Shown piece after piece: positions 6,203 through 14,893 of a stretch of 33,000 nucleotides of DNA. The notes beneath the pieces were generated by a model. The model saw nothing but the letters and a program-made list of their open reading frames with translations. It did no database searches and was not told where the DNA came from. Position numbers and translations under genes: made by a program. This DNA is from a virus: IMG/VR virus record IMGVR_UViG_3300031957_003831, positions 1 to 33,000 of that record. The stretch is one strand, 5' to 3'. Position 1 is the stretch's first letter; each line of letters starts with the position of its first letter.

Positions 6203-6853
6203 ATGGTGAAGACCTACAGCAAGGGCGCGCGGCGACGGGCGAAGAAGGCGAACGGGGCAGGCGGGCTCGACCTGCCGGGCCTCGCGCCGGTCACGCGGCG
6301 CCAGCCGAACGGGCAGCGGCGGCGGACGGTCGAGGACCGCGACGCCTCGGTCCAGGCGCTGAAGGTCCGCTGCCGGCTGGCGGGTCTGCCAGAGACGGCG
6401 GCGGGACTGCGCGAGGCGCGGGCGCCGTGGCTCGGGTGTCGGGCAGGGCGGGCCATGGCGGCGGCGGTCACGGATCACGAGGAACGCGCCCAGCTCTGGG
6501 ATGCGATCCAGCACCTGCGGCGGGTGCAGGTGGCACATGACCGTGCCATCGGAGCGCCGACACGGCACGCACGCTGCCTGCGGCTTCTGGTGCCGGTCGA
6601 GGCGATGTCGGCCGACGCGGAGACGCCGCCCGTCGACGAGCGCAGCGACGAGGAGCGGCAGCGCGATGCGACGCGGGCGCTGATGCGGGTCGAGGGCTGG
6701 CTGGGCTATACCGACAAGCGCGCGCGCAGCGAGGTTCTGCGCGTCGTGGTCGATGATGGCGAGGTCCGGGACGTAGCTGGCCTGCTGTCGGCGCTGCTGT
6801 GTCTCTCGGACGGTCTGAAGGGCCGCAGGATGGTCTGGCGCGGAAGGGCTTGA
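6203..6853 (+). CDS. Hypothetical early phage protein, 216 aa
   Basis: Family not recognised. A very basic N terminus (about 1-50, many Arg/Lys) could bind nucleic acid. Then come a helical region with many Arg and Ala (about 50-115), an acidic patch (PPVDERSDEERQRD, about 146-160), and a C-terminal region (about 165-210) with regular hydrophobic spacing. As the last gene before the early terminator it occupies the place where late regulators or crossover-junction nucleases often lie, but I see no matching motif. Confidence 0.6.
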   Translation: MVKTYSKGARRRAKKANGAGGLDLPGLAPVTRRQPNGQRRRTVEDRDASVQALKVRCRLAGLPETAAGLREARAPWLGCRAGRAMAAAVTDHEERAQLWDAIQHLRRVQVAHDRAIGAPTRHARCLRLLVPVEAMSADAETPPVDERSDEERQRDATRALMRVEGWLGYTDKRARSEVLRVVVDDGEVRDVAGLLSALLCLSDGLKGRRMVWRGRA

Positions 6854-6891
6854 CGGAGTCCGCGAAAAGCGCAAGGTTGGCATCATCGAGA

Positions 6892-6938
6892 GAGACCGCG
6901 CCCGGAGGAGAAATGCCGCCGGGCGCGGTCTCGTTTCA
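6892..6938 (+). terminator. Early-operon terminator hairpin (left copy)
   Basis: GAGACCGCGCCCGG (6892-6905) pairs perfectly with 6919-6932 around a 13-base loop and is followed by GTTT. It ends the rightward early operon. A near copy of the hairpin and its GTTTCAG tail lies at 9597-9640, on the other side of the cargo genes. Confidence 0.75.
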
Positions 6939-7127
6939 GGGCTTGGGATTTTCGGGCAAGGGCGGGCCGGCGTCAGCCCAGGCGGACATATATCCAAAGA
7001 AAAGACGACTGAGTGGCTCTGGTGCGGGTCCATGCGGACCGCCGCTCTGGCCGAAAATGATCGCTCCCGAACCGTGAGGTCCGGGAGCAACAAGGCGTTG
7101 TGCGCCATCAGGTGAGAGTGAGTTGGC

Positions 7128-8681
7128 TCACTGCGGCGGCGGTGCCGCGTCCATGATCTGGCGCGACATGTCCTCGACCGAGGTCGAGAAACTGGCGATC
7201 CGCGGCGGGAACTCTTCGAAGGACTGGATGAAGGTGTTCACCAGCCCGAGCGCCGGGCCGATCGCCCAGGAGTGGTTCTCCTGCCATTCGTCGAAGCCGC
7301 GCGCTTCGTGGAAGCGTTCGAACGGGTCGAGATCGAGACGGGTGATCAGCGGCGAGGTCATCTCGTACTGGTGACCGTTGAACCAGCGGTCCTGGCTGGT
7401 GAAGAGGAACTTCCATTCGCCGTAGCGCAGACCATGGAAGGTCGTCTCGGTGAAGAAGAAGAACTCTTTCCGGTTGGAGGGGCCGCTCTGCGTCAGGATC
7501 GGCGTCTGGTCGTAGCCATCGAGATGGACCTTGTAGGTCTTGCCGCCGATCTCGGCGCCCTCCAGCAGGCTTTCCTTCAGATCCGGCTCGCCGAGCTGGC
7601 TCATGATGGTGGGGATCCAGTCCTCCATGGTCATCAGCTCGCCGGTCGTCGTCCCTTCGGGGATGAGGCCCGGCCACTTGACCATCATCGGCACCTTGAA
7701 GCCGCCCTCGTAGCCGCCGACACCCTTCTCGCCGCGGAACGGCTGGTTGCCGCCGTCGGGCCAGGAGTTCGACGCGGCGCCGTTGTCGGTCGAGAACATC
7801 ACCATGGTGCTGTCGGCGACGCCCAGCTCGTCGAGCAGGTTGAGCAGTTCGCCGACGTCGTCATCCAGCTCGACCATCCCGTCTGCGTAGACGTTGCCGA
7901 GGCCGGTGATGCCGTCATAGTGCTCGTTGAGGTTGGTGCGATAGTGCATCCGCGTGGTGTTGTGCCAGACGAAGAAGGGCTCGTCGGCCTCGACCGCCTC
8001 GGTGATGAAGCGCTTGCTCTGTTCGAGCACGTCCTGATCGAGGTTGCGCTGCACCTCCTGGCCGAAGGGGCCGAGATCCTCGATCTCCTGCCCGCCGTCC
8101 TCGGTCGCGAAGCTGTGGATCATGCCGCGCTGCGCAAGTCCGGCGTCTTCGAAGGCCTGGGCAGGATAGTCCGCCTGTTCGATGTATTCGCCGGCGTTGA
8201 GGTGGTAGAGGATGCCGAAGAACTCGTCGAAGCCGTGGTTGGTCGGCAGATGCTCGTCCCGGTCGCCAAGGTGGTTCTTGCCGAACTGGCCGGTGCGATA
8301 GCCCTGCGCCTTCAGCATTTCCGCCAGCGTCGGATCTTCGGTGGAGAGGCCCTGCGGCGCCCCCGGCAGCCCGACGGTGGAGAGACCCACCCGCAGCGGA
8401 TACTGCCCGGTGATGAAGGCCGCACGGCCCGCCGTGCAGGAGGCCTGCGCGTAGTGATCCATGAACAGCATGCCGTCATTGGCGATGCGGTCGATGTTCG
8501 GCGTTTCACCGGCCATCATGCCGCGGTGATAGGCCGAGATGTTCCACATCCCGACGTCATCGCCCCAGATCACGAGGATATTGGGGTTCGCCGCTTCGTC
8601 CTGCGCCTGTACCGCCGCGCCGACGCAAATCGCCAGGGCAGTGACCGCCGCGGTGCACGCGTGTCTTTTTCGGAGAAACAT
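7128..8681 (-). CDS. Secreted arylsulfatase, formylglycine-dependent
   Basis: Type I sulfatase (517 aa) that hydrolyses sulfate esters, probably on a polysaccharide or small aryl/alkyl sulfate, in the periplasm or outside the cell. A signal peptide is clear (MFLRKRH, a hydrophobic stretch to about residue 22, then AVQA before Q27). The CxAxR maturation motif is C82-T-A-G-R86; C82 would become formylglycine, needing a host maturase because none is in the window. Metal and active-site residues are visible: D41-D42 (WGDDVG), K135/H137 (GKNHLGD), D299-N300 (STDNG) and K319. Length is normal for the family. The start at 8681 is chosen for the signal peptide; the frame is open to 8783. It runs against the phage operons as cargo. 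The substrate cannot be read from sequence. Confidence 0.92.
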   Translation of the reverse strand: MFLRKRHACTAAVTALAICVGAAVQAQDEAANPNILVIWGDDVGMWNISAYHRGMMAGETPNIDRIANDGMLFMDHYAQASCTAGRAAFITGQYPLRVGLSTVGLPGAPQGLSTEDPTLAEMLKAQGYRTGQFGKNHLGDRDEHLPTNHGFDEFFGILYHLNAGEYIEQADYPAQAFEDAGLAQRGMIHSFATEDGGQEIEDLGPFGQEVQRNLDQDVLEQSKRFITEAVEADEPFFVWHNTTRMHYRTNLNEHYDGITGLGNVYADGMVELDDDVGELLNLLDELGVADSTMVMFSTDNGAASNSWPDGGNQPFRGEKGVGGYEGGFKVPMMVKWPGLIPEGTTTGELMTMEDWIPTIMSQLGEPDLKESLLEGAEIGGKTYKVHLDGYDQTPILTQSGPSNRKEFFFFTETTFHGLRYGEWKFLFTSQDRWFNGHQYEMTSPLITRLDLDPFERFHEARGFDEWQENHSWAIGPALGLVNTFIQSFEEFPPRIASFSTSVEDMSRQIMDAAPPPQ

Positions 8682-8947
8682 GATCTTCACCTCAGCCTTG
8701 TCTGGCGAGAAACCGTGACCTCTGCAGGTCGGCCTCCTCCCGCCTGAAAATCCCATTAAAGCTAGCAGATTAAACCTGAGCATGTAGAGGATGTCTCTCG
8801 CCGCAACTTTGAGTCAAGTCAACTTTTTAAGCCTCAGGTTGAGTGCGCTCGTCGGGAATGCAACAGCCGGTCGCTTGGGGGCGATCCCTCCCGCCGGGCG
8901 ACAGGCTGCGCGCCGCGGGTTCGTGTGACTGCATCATGGCGCCTCGT

Positions 8948-9415
8948 TCAGGCAGCGAGGCGCTCTTCCAGGTCGAGCCGCATGGTCGCCATGCCCTGGC
9001 GGCGGGACAATTCCTCGTAGCCTGCAGAAAGGTAGGCGTTCAGGGCCGGAGCGTTGTCGACCTCGACCTTCAGGGTCAGGCTCGACGCGCCAAGATCGCG
9101 GGCGGCTTGCTCCACGTGTTCCGTCACCTCTGCGGCAGCGCCGCCGCGGGCCTCCTCGACCAGATAGACATAGGTCAGGTGCCGCACTTCAGGTCCGACC
9201 CCGACGCGGAGGGCGAAAAATCCGACCTCTCGGCCTGCGGGATCCTGAAGGTAGAAGGAGACGTCGTCCTGATCTCCGAGCCACTTGCGATGCCACTCCA
9301 TCTCGTCGAAGGGCACTTTCGCATTGGGGTTGATCAGGGGGATCTCCTCGGACGGCAGCATCGCTGCAAAGGTCGAGAGATCGTGGTCGCGGTTGCGACG
9401 GAGGGTAAGAGCCAT
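8948..9415 (-). CDS. GNAT-family N-acetyltransferase
   Basis: Acyltransferase of the GNAT fold (155 aa), expected to move an acetyl group from acetyl-CoA to an amine. The core is recognisable: strand 4 (LTYVYLVEEA), the pyrophosphate-binding turn R90-GGAAA, the helix after it (VTEHVEQAARDLGA), strand 5 (LTLKVEVD) and the N-ALNAYLSAGYEE helix-turn typical of motif B (about 117-135). Good ribosome-binding site (GGAAGGA) just upstream of 9415. It shares orientation with the sulfatase, which starts 266 bp downstream, so the two are probably transcribed separately or loosely coupled. The substrate is unknown; antibiotic or self-toxin protection, small-molecule modification and protein acetylation are all possible. 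Confidence 0.85.
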   Translation of the reverse strand: MALTLRRNRDHDLSTFAAMLPSEEIPLINPNAKVPFDEMEWHRKWLGDQDDVSFYLQDPAGREVGFFALRVGVGPEVRHLTYVYLVEEARGGAAAEVTEHVEQAARDLGASSLTLKVEVDNAPALNAYLSAGYEELSRRQGMATMRLDLEERLAA

Positions 9416-9596
9416 GGGTCCTTCCTTCGGCTGGGCCCCGCGCTGGTGCGCCGGGATGCATCATGAAACCCCGGCGCCTGACACAGAGGCCCGGCCCGAG
9501 TCAACCGGACGGCGGATTCCGCGCTTTCAGAGGAAGTTCGGATTGGGAGCGGTCAGCCGCGACCGAACAAGGCTCGGCTGGTGATCTGAAGGCAGA

Positions 9597-9640
9597 ACGC
9601 GCCCGGAGGGAAAGTCCTGCCGGGCGCGTCTTGTTTCAGA
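9597..9640. terminator. Hairpin, right copy, at the edge of the cargo block
   Basis: ACGCGCCCGG (9597-9606) pairs with CCGGGCGCGT (9620-9629), followed by CTTGTTTCAG. It resembles the hairpin at 6892-6938 base by base, including part of the loop and the GTTTCAG tail. It lies just past the stop of the minus-strand gene at 9636 and may terminate it as well. Confidence 0.65.
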
Positions 9641-9830
9641 AACTCAGGATGCTGAGGTTGGTCTCGCTGCCCGGGACCGTAAAGGTGCCGTCGGTGTTGT
9701 ACTCGACGGTCTGGCCGTTCCCGAGCACGTAGCGTTGATTGGTGCCGTTGGTCTGCCTGAACACGGTGAGCATCTCACCGTCGTCAGAGCTGCATTCGAG
9801 GATCTGAGTGTTGGTCCATTCGTCGGACAT
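9636..9830 (-). CDS. Small polar protein, 64 aa, unknown
   Basis: Short, Thr/Asn/Gly-rich protein with the look of a small beta-sheet fold: repeated strand-turn units such as EMLTVFRQTNGTNQRYVLGNG and TVEYNTDGTFTVPGS (each part shown is shorter in the strand itself). There is no signal peptide or membrane segment. A perfect GGAGG five bases before the ATG at 9830 supports it. It belongs by strand and position to the cargo block. One of its two Cys-free beta units resembles a ligand-binding or structural repeat, but no family is recognised. Confidence 0.6.
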   Translation of the reverse strand: MSDEWTNTQILECSSDDGEMLTVFRQTNGTNQRYVLGNGQTVEYNTDGTFTVPGSETNLSILSF

Positions 9831-10016
9831 GTGAGCCTCCAGTGGGTCTGCTTCGCTGGCGGGTTGACTGCATTGTCAGGCTGGCGGCAATAGGCAAAAT
9901 GCTTGCGCGGCAGGTATTTGGTCACTCTTTCGGGATCGTGCAAGCGGTCGCGGGCGATCTCCCGGCGGTTGCGCCAGATCCCGCTCACGCTGCGTCAGCT
10001 CAAGGGGAGCACCACG

Positions 10017-10400
10017 ATGCGTAAGCTCTGCACCGCCCCTGGCTGCGAGGAAGTTTCGCTGCCGGGCAGGCCGCGCTGCGCGGTTCATCAGGCGGAGCAG
10101 GATGGCAGGCGGGCGGCGCAGAAGGCGGCGGCGCAGGCCACGCCGCACGCGGCGGCTGCGCGGGCGCTCTATGCCGATCCGCGCTGGAAGGTGGCGGCGC
10201 GGCGGTTCCTCGACCGGCATCCGCTCTGCGTCGATTGCGGCGAGCTGGGCGTGGTCGAGCCCGCGACGGATGTCGACCACGTGGTGCCGCACAAGGGCGA
10301 CCGAGGCCTGTTCTGGGACCGGTCGAACTGGCAGGCGCTCTGCCACCGGTGCCACAGCCGGAAGACGGCGCGCGAGGTCTGGCACGGGGACCGGGGGTAG
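10017..10400 (+). CDS. HNH endonuclease next to terminase
   Basis: A 127-residue HNH nuclease of the HK97 gp74 kind, found beside terminase genes, where such enzymes assist cleavage of packaged DNA at cos sites. Zinc-binding pairs C71-x2-C74 and C109-x2-C112 frame the HNH core: D87-H88 (DVDHVVPHKGD), N104 and H113 (NWQALCHRCHSRKT). An additional CxxxxC-like N terminus (C5, C10, C21) with H24 may form a second metal site. The start at 10017 has AGGGGAG eight bases upstream; the frame is open further up but without a good start. First gene of the late operon. Confidence 0.9.
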   Translation: MRKLCTAPGCEEVSLPGRPRCAVHQAEQDGRRAAQKAAAQATPHAAAARALYADPRWKVAARRFLDRHPLCVDCGELGVVEPATDVDHVVPHKGDRGLFWDRSNWQALCHRCHSRKTAREVWHGDRG

Positions 10401-10505
10401 GTCAAAAATCCCGGCCGGACGGCGCAAACCGACGCCCCAACCTTTCTTTTCGCACCGGCGGAATTGAGCAAAAAAGCCCACCTTGAGCAGGACAGGAGAT
10501 TGGTC

Positions 10506-10943
10506 ATGAAGGGACGCAAGCCGACCCTCGACAATGTCGTGCCCATGCGCGGCGATGCCCCGAAGCCGGTGCCCGAGCCGCACGACCTGATGTCCGACGG
10601 CGCCAAGAAGGTCTGGCAGGAGCTGGCGCCGGAGCTGGTGCGCATGGACCGGCTGAAGCCGCATTACGAGCACATGTTCGTGGCCTACTGCGAGTCGGCC
10701 TCGGACGTGATCGAGCTCACCAGCAACATCGTGCTCGAGGGGCGCACCTACACGGTCAAGACACGCAACGGGGTCCAGCAGAAGAAGACCGCGAACTGGC
10801 AGGCGCGGCAGGACGCGCTGGCCAACATGCGCCAGCTGGGCGCGCTCTTCGGGCTGTCGCCGGTCGACGACGCGCGGCTGGCGACCGGGGGACAGGGGGA
10901 TCTCTTCGAGGAGCTCCTGCGCGGGATCCGTGGAGGCAATTGA
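10506..10943 (+). CDS. terS: Phage terminase small subunit, P27 family
   Basis: DNA-recognition subunit of the packaging motor (145 aa). The N terminus MKGRKPTLDNVVPMRGDAP and the following helical block with MSDGAKKVWQELAPELVRM ... YCESASDVIEL and a C-terminal GALFGLSPVDDARL are typical of the P27 small-terminase family. The start at 10506 is preferred over one 14 codons upstream because AGGAG lies seven bases before it. It overlaps the large subunit by 14 bp. P27-type subunits usually go with cos packaging, which agrees with the adjacent HNH gene. Confidence 0.88.
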   Translation: MKGRKPTLDNVVPMRGDAPKPVPEPHDLMSDGAKKVWQELAPELVRMDRLKPHYEHMFVAYCESASDVIELTSNIVLEGRTYTVKTRNGVQQKKTANWQARQDALANMRQLGALFGLSPVDDARLATGGQGDLFEELLRGIRGGN

Positions 10944-12597
10944 TCATCCCGTCAGCCGCTATGCGCTCGACGTGATCGAGGGCGAGGTCGTGGCGGGGCC
11001 GCTGGTGCGGATGGCCTGCGAGCGGCACCTGCTGGACCTCGAGACCGGGGCGGATCGCGGCCTGGTCTTCGATCCGGACGCCGCCGACATGGTGATCCGC
11101 TTTGCCAAGGTCCTGCGCCACACGACGGGGCCGATGGCGGGCGCCGAGCTGGCGCTGCAGCCCTGGCAGGTGTTCCGGCACGGGTCCGTGTTTGGCTGGA
11201 AGCATGCCGAGACCGGGCTGCGGCGGTTCCGCTCGACCTACCACCAGGTGGCCAAGAAGAACGGCAAGACCACCGACACCGCGGTGCCGATGCTCTTCAC
11301 CCAGCTCTTCGACGGGGAGGGCGCACCTCAGGGCTATTGCGCCGCGACGACGCGGGACCAGGCGGGGCTGCTCTTCAACGAGATCAAGCGGATGATCCGC
11401 GGCTCGCCGGCACTGAGCTCGCTGCTGGATGTGTTCAAGACGCAGATCCAGTCGCCGCGCACCAACGGATACATCGCCGCGCTCAGCCGGGACGGCAACA
11501 GCGCCGACGGCATCAACCCGCACTTCGCCGCCCGCGACGAGGTGCACCGCTGGACCGACAGGGAACTCGCCGACGTGGTCACCAACTCGATGATCGCCCG
11601 CGCCCAGCCGATCGACTGGGCGATCACCACCGCCGGCGCCGACCGCGCCAGCCTCTGCGGCGAGATCCGCACCTATGCCGAGCGGGTGCTGCGCGGCGAT
11701 GTGCGCGACGACGCCTTCTTCGGCTTCGTGGCCGAGCCGCCCGAGGATGCCGACCCCTCGGACCCGCTGACCTGGGCGATGGCCAACCCCAACCTCGGGG
11801 TGGCCTTCACGGAAGGAGACTTCCGGCGCATCCACGACGAGGCGCAGGCGATCCGGGGCAAGATGCCGAACTTCCGGCGGCTGCACCTCAACCTCTGGAC
11901 CGAGGGCGCGCAGAGCTGGATCGGACGCGACATCTGGGACCGGGGGCTGGCGACCGCGCCCTTCGATCCGGCAAGCCTCTACGGGCGCAAGGCCTGGGTG
12001 GGGATCGACCTCAGCCGTACCACCGACCTCACGTCGATCGTGGTGGCGGTGCCGGTCGAGGGGGTCATCTACCTGCTGGCCTACGCCTTCATCGCCGAGG
12101 GGCCCAAGGGCTTCGTGGCCCGGGCGCAGTCGGAGAACCGCGACTACGTGGCCTGGCGCGACGATGGCTGGCTCGAAGTGCACCGGGGCGGGGTGATCGA
12201 CGAGGACCAGGTGATCGAGCGCATGAAGTGGCTGCGCGAGCGGTTCGATCTGCAGGAGGTGGCCTATGACCGCTGGGGCATGAAGCACGTGGCCTCCGAG
12301 CTCGACAAGCTGCGCTTCCCGCTCCTCGAGTTCGGGCAGGGCTACGCCAGCATGTCGCCCGCCACCAAGCGCTTCGAGCGGGCGGTGATCCAGAACCGGC
12401 TGCGCCACGGCGGCAACCCGCTGCTCGCCTGGGCGGTGGGCAACGTGGTGCTCGACCAGGACGCGGCCGAGAACGTGAAGCCCAACAAGAAGAAGGCCAC
12501 GGGCCGAATCGACCCGGCAGTGGCCGCGATCATGGCGGTGGGCAGGGCCGAGGTGGGCGAAGAGAAGCGCAAGGCGCGGGACGTGGTGGTGGTATGA
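10930..12597 (+). CDS. terL: Phage terminase large subunit
   Basis: ATPase and nuclease of the DNA packaging motor (555 aa, usual length). The N-terminal ATPase has a Walker A variant typical of this branch (QVAKKNGKT, residues 107-114) and a Walker B ending in D203-E204 (FAARDEVH). The C-terminal RNase H-like nuclease shows three acidic positions: D360 (VGIDLSRTTDL), D447 (VAYDRWG) and D528 (GRIDPAVA). It starts with GTG inside the end of terS and its stop overlaps the portal start (ATGA), so the packaging genes are translationally coupled. Confidence 0.95.
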   Translation: MEAIDHPVSRYALDVIEGEVVAGPLVRMACERHLLDLETGADRGLVFDPDAADMVIRFAKVLRHTTGPMAGAELALQPWQVFRHGSVFGWKHAETGLRRFRSTYHQVAKKNGKTTDTAVPMLFTQLFDGEGAPQGYCAATTRDQAGLLFNEIKRMIRGSPALSSLLDVFKTQIQSPRTNGYIAALSRDGNSADGINPHFAARDEVHRWTDRELADVVTNSMIARAQPIDWAITTAGADRASLCGEIRTYAERVLRGDVRDDAFFGFVAEPPEDADPSDPLTWAMANPNLGVAFTEGDFRRIHDEAQAIRGKMPNFRRLHLNLWTEGAQSWIGRDIWDRGLATAPFDPASLYGRKAWVGIDLSRTTDLTSIVVAVPVEGVIYLLAYAFIAEGPKGFVARAQSENRDYVAWRDDGWLEVHRGGVIDEDQVIERMKWLRERFDLQEVAYDRWGMKHVASELDKLRFPLLEFGQGYASMSPATKRFERAVIQNRLRHGGNPLLAWAVGNVVLDQDAAENVKPNKKKATGRIDPAVAAIMAVGRAEVGEEKRKARDVVVV

Positions 12598-13859
12598 AGC
12601 TCTTCGGGTTGGACATTCGCCGCGCGGGCAGCACAGCTCCGCGCATCGAGCCGCCGGTGACGGCGCAGGCGGCCGCGAGCGACGAGGGCCTGCTGGCGGT
12701 GGGCTGGGGATCGCTCGGGGCGCCGGGTGCGGTGCGGGGCCTGCCGCGGGTGACGCCCGAGACCGCGGCGCATCACGCCACGGTCTTTGCCTGCTGCAAC
12801 AACATCGCGGGCGATCTCGCCAAGGTGCCGCTGAAGCTCTGGCAGCGGCAGGGCGACGGGCAGGACGTGCGGGTGCGCGAGCATGCCGCCGGCGAACTGT
12901 TGAACGGCGAGGCCGCCCCCGGCGTACCCGCCAAGCTCGTGCGCTTCGCCGCGGTCTACGCCTATGCGCTGCGCGGGAACGGCCACATCTACGGGCCTCG
13001 CGATGGCGGCGGCGAGCTGATGCGGCTCGACATCGTGCGCCAGGGCAGCGTCTCGATGCTGCGCGACGGGCTCGAGCGCTTCTACCAGTTCGAGGACGGG
13101 GCAGGCGTGCAGCGCCGGGTGCCGGCGCGGGCGATGGTGCACCTGCGCTACATGGCCGAGGACGGCTGGACCGGCCGCAGCCCGATCCAGGTGGCGGCCG
13201 AGAGCGTCGGCATCGCGCTCGCGGGCCAGCGGGCGGCGGCGCGCAACGCCGCGGGCGGCACCACCAAGGGCGTGATCAAGCTCGGCGACAATTACGAGGG
13301 CGAGGAACAGCGGGTGCGCAACGCGCGCCGCATCAAGGATGCGATGCAGGACCCGGGCGGCGACGGCTGGATCGTCACCAACCCCGACGAGGACGTGAAG
13401 GCGCTCGACATCTCGGCCGCCGACCAGGAGCTCCTGTCGAGCCGCAAGTTCGACCGCGAGATGCTGGCGGGGATCTACCGGATGCCGCCGAGCAAGCTGC
13501 AGATGCTGGAATACGGTGTGAAGGCCAACGGCGAGCAGCAGGCCATCGACTACCTGACCGACTGCCTGCTGCACTGGTCGGCGCTGGTGGAGGCACAGCT
13601 CGACGTGGCGCTGCTGACCCGGGCCGAGCGCGCGGCGGGGCTGTTCCTGCGCCACGACTTCGGCGCGCTGCTGCAGCCGACGGTCAAGGAACAATACGAG
13701 GCGCTGAACCGTGCCGTGGGCGGGCCGTTCATGCGGCCCAACGAGGCGCGCGCCAAGATCGGCGCGCCGCCGGTGGCCGAGGGCGGCACGCTCAACCCCG
13801 CGCCCAACATGACCCGCGCCGAAGCGCCGGGCCGCGATCCCGAAGGAGACGACGCATGA
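12594..13859 (+). CDS. Phage portal protein, HK97 family
   Basis: Forms the dodecameric ring at the capsid vertex through which DNA enters and to which the tail attaches (421 aa). HK97-type signs include the early VTPETAAHHATVFACCNNIA segment, the SPIQVAAESVGIAL helix, the clip region around residue 225-265, and REMLAGIYRMPPSKLQM, which matches the conserved A-x-x-F-x-VPP-x-x-L pattern. The C-terminal tail is Pro/Ala-rich. Overlaps both neighbours by ATGA junctions. Confidence 0.93.
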   Translation: MKLFGLDIRRAGSTAPRIEPPVTAQAAASDEGLLAVGWGSLGAPGAVRGLPRVTPETAAHHATVFACCNNIAGDLAKVPLKLWQRQGDGQDVRVREHAAGELLNGEAAPGVPAKLVRFAAVYAYALRGNGHIYGPRDGGGELMRLDIVRQGSVSMLRDGLERFYQFEDGAGVQRRVPARAMVHLRYMAEDGWTGRSPIQVAAESVGIALAGQRAAARNAAGGTTKGVIKLGDNYEGEEQRVRNARRIKDAMQDPGGDGWIVTNPDEDVKALDISAADQELLSSRKFDREMLAGIYRMPPSKLQMLEYGVKANGEQQAIDYLTDCLLHWSALVEAQLDVALLTRAERAAGLFLRHDFGALLQPTVKEQYEALNRAVGGPFMRPNEARAKIGAPPVAEGGTLNPAPNMTRAEAPGRDPEGDDA

Positions 13860-14782
13860 GCCGGACCATTGCCAGCTTCTTTGCCGGGGCGCCGCTGGCG
13901 CTCTCGCGCGCCCACGGCGAGGCGCTCCTGCAAATGCCCGTCCCCGCGCCGGGTGCGGAGGTTGGGGCGCGGGCGCTTTCGGTGGGGGGCATGTCGCTCG
14001 CGCTGGAGCCGGGCGAACGCTACGCCATCCACCGCAACATCGCCATCGTGCCGATCTCGGGGCTTCTGACGCCCAACGCCTTCCTGCTCGAGCGCTGGCT
14101 CGGCTGGAGCACCTACCACGGGCTCGAGGCCACCTTCGCCGAGCTCGCCGCCAACGAGGACGTGGCCGCAATCGTGGCGCTCTGCGACTCACCCGGCGGC
14201 TACGTGCTGGGCATCGCGGGCGCGGCGGCCGCGGTGGCGGCTGCGGCGGCCGTGAAGCCGGTGCATGCGCTGGTGCATCCGCTCGCCGCCTCGGCCTGCT
14301 ACCACATCGCGAGCCAGGCGACGGACATCATCCTCACGCCCGGCAGCGTGGTGGGCTCCATCGGCTGCATGCAGGTGAGCTCGGCACCGGTGCAGCCGGG
14401 TATGTCGGGCGATCAGCTGTTCATTCACAGCTCGTCGCACGCACGCGCCAAGCGCCCGGATCCCTCGACCGAGGAAGGCCGGCGCGAGTCGGTGCGGGTG
14501 CTTGACGCCATGGAGGCGGACTTCCACGCCGCTGTCGCTGCGGGTCGGGGCATCGACCTTGCCGAACTCCCGGCGCGGCTCTCGTCGACCGACGATCCTG
14601 CCGATGGCGGCGCGATCTTCTGGGGCGCGGAGGCGCAAGCCCGCGGGCTCGTCGACCGGCTCGAGGATGCGCCCACGTTCTGGGCCCGGCTCGGGGCGGC
14701 CTACGCGCCGCGTCCCGCTCGCACCGCCGGGCGCGCTGCCCGGGCCCAGGCGCAGGCCGCGCGGGCGCTCGCCGGGCTCTGA
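13856..14782 (+). CDS. S49-family head maturation protease
   Basis: A serine protease related to signal peptide peptidase SppA (308 aa), used by many phages to remove the scaffold part of capsid subunits. The S49 core is visible: DSPGGYVLGI (111-120), the catalytic-serine helix LAASACYHIASQA with S146, and PGSVVGSIGC (162-171). The likely general-base Lys lies in HARAKRPDP (K199 region). The C-terminal third is Ala/Arg-rich and may be cleaved or disordered. It sits between portal and capsid genes, the standard place for this function. Confidence 0.9.
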   Translation: MSRTIASFFAGAPLALSRAHGEALLQMPVPAPGAEVGARALSVGGMSLALEPGERYAIHRNIAIVPISGLLTPNAFLLERWLGWSTYHGLEATFAELAANEDVAAIVALCDSPGGYVLGIAGAAAAVAAAAAVKPVHALVHPLAASACYHIASQATDIILTPGSVVGSIGCMQVSSAPVQPGMSGDQLFIHSSSHARAKRPDPSTEEGRRESVRVLDAMEADFHAAVAAGRGIDLAELPARLSSTDDPADGGAIFWGAEAQARGLVDRLEDAPTFWARLGAAYAPRPARTAGRAARAQAQAARALAGL

Positions 14783-14893
14783 TCTTCCCCACCACCGGGC
14801 GCGCCCACGCGCGCCTTGTCTTCACCCTGCCGGTGCGCGGCTGGGTCTTCCTGCTGCGCCCGAGGCGCGGCGCCCATCACGAGGAGCATCACC

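Noticed and set aside
7272-8747. 491-codon plus-strand frame
   Set aside because: Shadow of the sulfatase gene, whose active-site motifs and signal peptide are unmistakable on the minus strand.
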